From the NCBI RefSeq assembly GCF_014642075.1, contig NZ_BMIK01000003.1, forward strand, positions 186,001 to 250,000: a stretch of DNA of 64,000 nucleotides. Reading direction: 5' to 3'. The stretch's first letter is position 1. Every line of letters starts with the position of its first letter. Position numbers and translations under genes: made by a program. Under the pieces are notes generated by a model. It worked only from the letters and a program-made list of their open reading frames with translations, was not told the DNA's origin and made no database searches. Of the stretch, positions 61,660 to 64,000 are shown in pieces. Source of the DNA: Parapedobacter defluvii (GTDB lineage Bacteria > Bacteroidota > Bacteroidia > Sphingobacteriales > Sphingobacteriaceae).

Positions 61660-63297
61660 TTAGTTCACTTTAAATAGACGGTAAGGGACATTGGACTTCA
61701 ACGCGTTTCCTTCCAATCCCCAACTGCCATCGATGTTCAGCCCCAAATGTCCCATGATGTTGACGGCTACGTCGGTAAGGCCGATGGGATAGTACGGGTG
61801 GCGCTGTGTGGCATTGCCCACCAGCTCACCATGATGGCCCTTGCCACTGAAATCGCGGATCTGATTACCCCGTGTCTCATCCAGCTTCAGGTAGAGGTTT
61901 AACGACGATAGATTGGGATGGTTGCTATTTTCCACGTTTCGCAAATACATGTAGCTCCTGATCGTCTCGGTAGAAAGCACGTCGGTCCATATGCGCACCT
62001 CGTTAAACGCTCCCGACCAGTTCGGGCTTCCCCCACTGTACTGTTGAGTCCCCTCTTGGGCAAAGCAGATGTAAGTATACGGCGAGGTCATGTTGTCCTC
62101 GGGTTTGTAAGTGAGCGGCGAAGAGTTTACCAACTCACCATCCTGATAGACACGGCATTCCTTGGTTTTGTCAAACGTCACCGCCAGGTGATGCCAGCGA
62201 CCGTCCTCGATCGGCTTGCTCGAACCGATGTCATACCGCTCGCTTTTCTGGTTGGCAAAATTGATTTTCCAGGTGGATCCGCTCCGACAAAGGATAAACC
62301 CGGGATTGCCTCCAGAATCCCAATCTTTATCGCCCATAATGGATGGGTCGCTGCTGTTATCACTGCCTGCTTTCACCCAAAGCTCAATCGTATACCGCTC
62401 CATCCCCTGCAAGGCGGTTCCTGCAATGGGAACCCGGATGTAGGTACGATCGCCCGACGGGTTTTTACGAATGTCCAGTACATTGTCTGCATTTTCGCGG
62501 GGGCTCAATGCTGTGCCGACCAGCTCCTTGTTATCCAGATTGGCACCCGAAAGAATGATGGGTACATTGATCTCTTCTTCGCTGTTATTGGTGTATGCAC
62601 CGGATTCTGTTCCGCCATGGGACGACACTAGAAAAATGGCCCAATCCTCATCCGCATAATTTTGCCGCGATTGGATGGCCGCATGCAGCTTCGAAACATA
62701 TTCGTCGATCTTTTGGATCGCCTGCACGTACCGCGCCTCCCGTAGTTGGAATCCCGCATCTTCGCCGACTTCCTCCGGACTGCTGAATTGCACAAACAGC
62801 ACATCGACACCGGCCTGTTGCAACAGCTCTTCCGATTTGGCAAAGACCTCCTCGTCGGAAGCGAAATGAAACTTTTCGTCGGCCGCGCCATTCAGTAAAT
62901 CGTTGATCGATGCGTTACGTACAACGGACGCTACCGAAATACCGGGATTGGCCGACTTGATACGGGTTACCACCGATGGGTAAAGGTTGAACTGGTTGCC
63001 TTCAAAAGAGTGATTCGAAGCCACCTGGTGTTTGCCTACCGAAACCCCGGTCAGCAGTGTGGCCCAACCCGTCGACGCATAGGCCGGTACGCCGCTGAAG
63101 CCATTCATGCTATAAGAGGCATCGGCAATCAATTTGTCAATACCGGGTGTTGTCGCATAGTCTATGGCGGTATTGATGATTCCATCGACGCCAATCACCA
63201 AAATTTTCTTTGTTCCATTGGTTTGCGCCCATGATACCCCGGATATCCCGATACTCAAGGTCAGTGCCACCATGGAAAATCTCAAAAACGTTCTCAT
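61660..63297 (-). CDS. alkaline-phosphatase-fold protein fused to LamG
   Basis: The product is 545 residues with a signal peptide (ends SWAQ). The N-terminal half (about 28-265) has the alkaline phosphatase superfamily fold (KKILVIGVDGI, GVPAYASTGWATLLTGVSVGKH, FLVSSHGGTE, NVPIILSG); the C-terminal part (about 290-490) is a LamG domain (YTIELWVKAG, DGRWHHLAVTFDKTKECRVYQDGEL). Two metal-ligand blocks are altered: the usual SDHG is SSHG, and the DxxGHxxG block reads SSPEEVGEDAGF. It may therefore be inactive or have changed metal use. Its paralogue at 52712-53638 keeps both. The gene is in the operon that enters from the right edge. Confidence 0.86.
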   Translation of the reverse strand: MRTFLRFSMVALTLSIGISGVSWAQTNGTKKILVIGVDGIINTAIDYATTPGIDKLIADASYSMNGFSGVPAYASTGWATLLTGVSVGKHQVASNHSFEGNQFNLYPSVVTRIKSANPGISVASVVRNASINDLLNGAADEKFHFASDEEVFAKSEELLQQAGVDVLFVQFSSPEEVGEDAGFQLREARYVQAIQKIDEYVSKLHAAIQSRQNYADEDWAIFLVSSHGGTESGAYTNNSEEEINVPIILSGANLDNKELVGTALSPRENADNVLDIRKNPSGDRTYIRVPIAGTALQGMERYTIELWVKAGSDNSSDPSIMGDKDWDSGGNPGFILCRSGSTWKINFANQKSERYDIGSSKPIEDGRWHHLAVTFDKTKECRVYQDGELVNSSPLTYKPEDNMTSPYTYICFAQEGTQQYSGGSPNWSGAFNEVRIWTDVLSTETIRSYMYLRNVENSNHPNLSSLNLYLKLDETRGNQIRDFSGKGHHGELVGNATQRHPYYPIGLTDVAVNIMGHLGLNIDGSWGLEGNALKSNVPYRLFKVN

Positions 63298-63307
63298 TCC
63301 GTGATAT

Positions 63308-64000
63308 TTATTTATATAGCCGAATTACATAACTTCCCTCGCGACCCAACACGAAATTGAATTCCGCATTTTCATACGTATCGGTCTCGGCCCCCCCTTC
63401 GTTTGTCGTGACTTTCCAATTGCAGTAGGTCGTGGACTCCTTGACGGGAAAGTCGACGTTCCAGATTTCACCTTGTTCGGTATCGTCCACGAAGGTTCCT
63501 TTAAATCCCAATGCCCGGCTTTGGGTAAAATCAATCCGGTTGCCGTGGAGGGGTACACCATCCCGGTAACCGACAAACAGGATCTGATTGGGGGCATCGC
63601 CAACGCGTTCGATCTCCGGAGCCTTTGTCATTCCCGACCAGGATTTCAGCTCATATTCGGCAAACTCAATGACGAGTGCGTCCTTCAACAGCCTTGTCCC
63701 AGATGAATTGGACACTTTGATATCGAAATGATATTCCCCTGCCCGGATGTTATTCCCTTCCAGGATCTGGAGGCGTCCGGTGTGCTGATTAATGGTAACC
63801 GCCGGAACCCGCGCCGTGTCTGTCTTAAGGGCAAGCTCTTCGTCCGTCTCGTCGCCGACGATGGGTTTGGTATACTGGATTACCGGAATTTCCTGTAGCA
63901 GGGCCGATACGTCGTTGCCATTCGTTTCGGTGATGTTCGCGATCTCGAAATACAGCGGTAACGTCGATGTAGATACCTGAAAATCCCCGATTGACTGCGC
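63308..64000 (-). CDS. C-terminal part of a beta-rich surface protein (5' end beyond the window)
   Basis: The frame is open without a stop from 63308 to the window edge, giving 230 residues of the C-terminus. A GTG at 63715 is not the real start, because coding sequence with the same composition continues upstream. The visible part contains a cadherin/Ig-like strand pattern (VPAVTINQHTGRLQILEG, AGEYHFDIKVSNSSGTR) and a final beta-rich section (YGNRxDF-like, EGSYVIRLYK). No family is recognised with confidence. It precedes the alkaline-phosphatase/LamG gene by 10 bases, in the same operon. Confidence 0.65.
   Translation of the reverse strand, partial: AQSIGDFQVSTSTLPLYFEIANITETNGNDVSALLQEIPVIQYTKPIVGDETDEELALKTDTARVPAVTINQHTGRLQILEGNNIRAGEYHFDIKVSNSSGTRLLKDALVIEFAEYELKSWSGMTKAPEIERVGDAPNQILFVGYRDGVPLHGNRIDFTQSRALGFKGTFVDDTEQGEIWNVDFPVKESTTYCNWKVTTNEGGAETDTYENAEFNFVLGREGSYVIRLYK

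Overview
The window is a 64 kb accessory region of a Bacteroidota chromosome. The signs are five SusC/SusD pairs, ECF sigma/FecR pairs with Bacteroidota-type domains (STN, CarboxypepD_reg, DUF4974), promoters of the TAnnTTTG type, and proteins such as DUF6266, DUF5690, DUF1735 and DUF6528. Moderate GC (near 50% by eye) and the DUF6266 gene suggest a Sphingobacteriaceae-like organism (for example near Parapedobacter or Olivibacter); this is an inference. Every protein-coding gene I can support lies on the minus strand, so the text below follows the direction of transcription, from high to low coordinates. I see no rRNA, tRNA, CRISPR array, insertion sequence, integrase or phage gene.

Right part (64000-58341): an operon entering from outside the window. 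It encodes a cut-off surface protein, an alkaline-phosphatase-fold protein fused to LamG, a small lipoprotein, an Ig-like/LamG lipoprotein and a purple-acid-type phosphoesterase. It ends at a strong terminator (58341-58376). Next comes an apparent phosphonate operon (58258-49505). It holds two PbfA-like class III PLP enzymes, a LamG-phosphoesterase, an alkaline-phosphatase-family lipoprotein, a PhnX-like hydrolase, a DUF5690 MFS transporter and a TIGR03364-type FAD oxidoreductase, and it closes with a terminator at 49473-49506. Then follow a TonB-dependent receptor with an endonuclease/exonuclease/phosphatase-family protein, and an OlsF-like bifunctional acyltransferase.

Left two-thirds (43440-1): five consecutive modules, each with an ECF sigma factor, a FecR anti-sigma, a SusC and a SusD. 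Module 5 (43413-34101) adds a DUF1735/discoidin lipoprotein and a DUF6528 protein. Module 4 (34059-25864) has a phosphoesterase between FecR and SusC. Modules 3 (25730-17319) and 2 (17196-8861) end in a phosphoesterase. Module 1 (7218-1) ends in a BNR-repeat protein cut by the window edge. Between modules 2 and 1 lie a DUF6266 gene, a region of unusual repeats, and a truncated sigma-like gene translationally coupled to a one-helix membrane peptide.

Taken together the region reads as a phosphorus-acquisition island. Surface and periplasmic phosphoesterases would release phosphate or small phosphorylated or phosphonate compounds. SusCD pairs and a TonB receptor would import them, the phosphonate operon would break the C-P bond, and OlsF could supply phosphorus-free lipid. 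Substrates are not provable from sequence. The most unusual regulatory signal is a plus-strand terminator-like hairpin, usually with a T-tract, between FecR and SusC in all five modules. Three of them have a plus-strand TAnnTTTG box about 70-115 bases upstream, the layout expected of cis-antisense RNAs opposing each susC leader.
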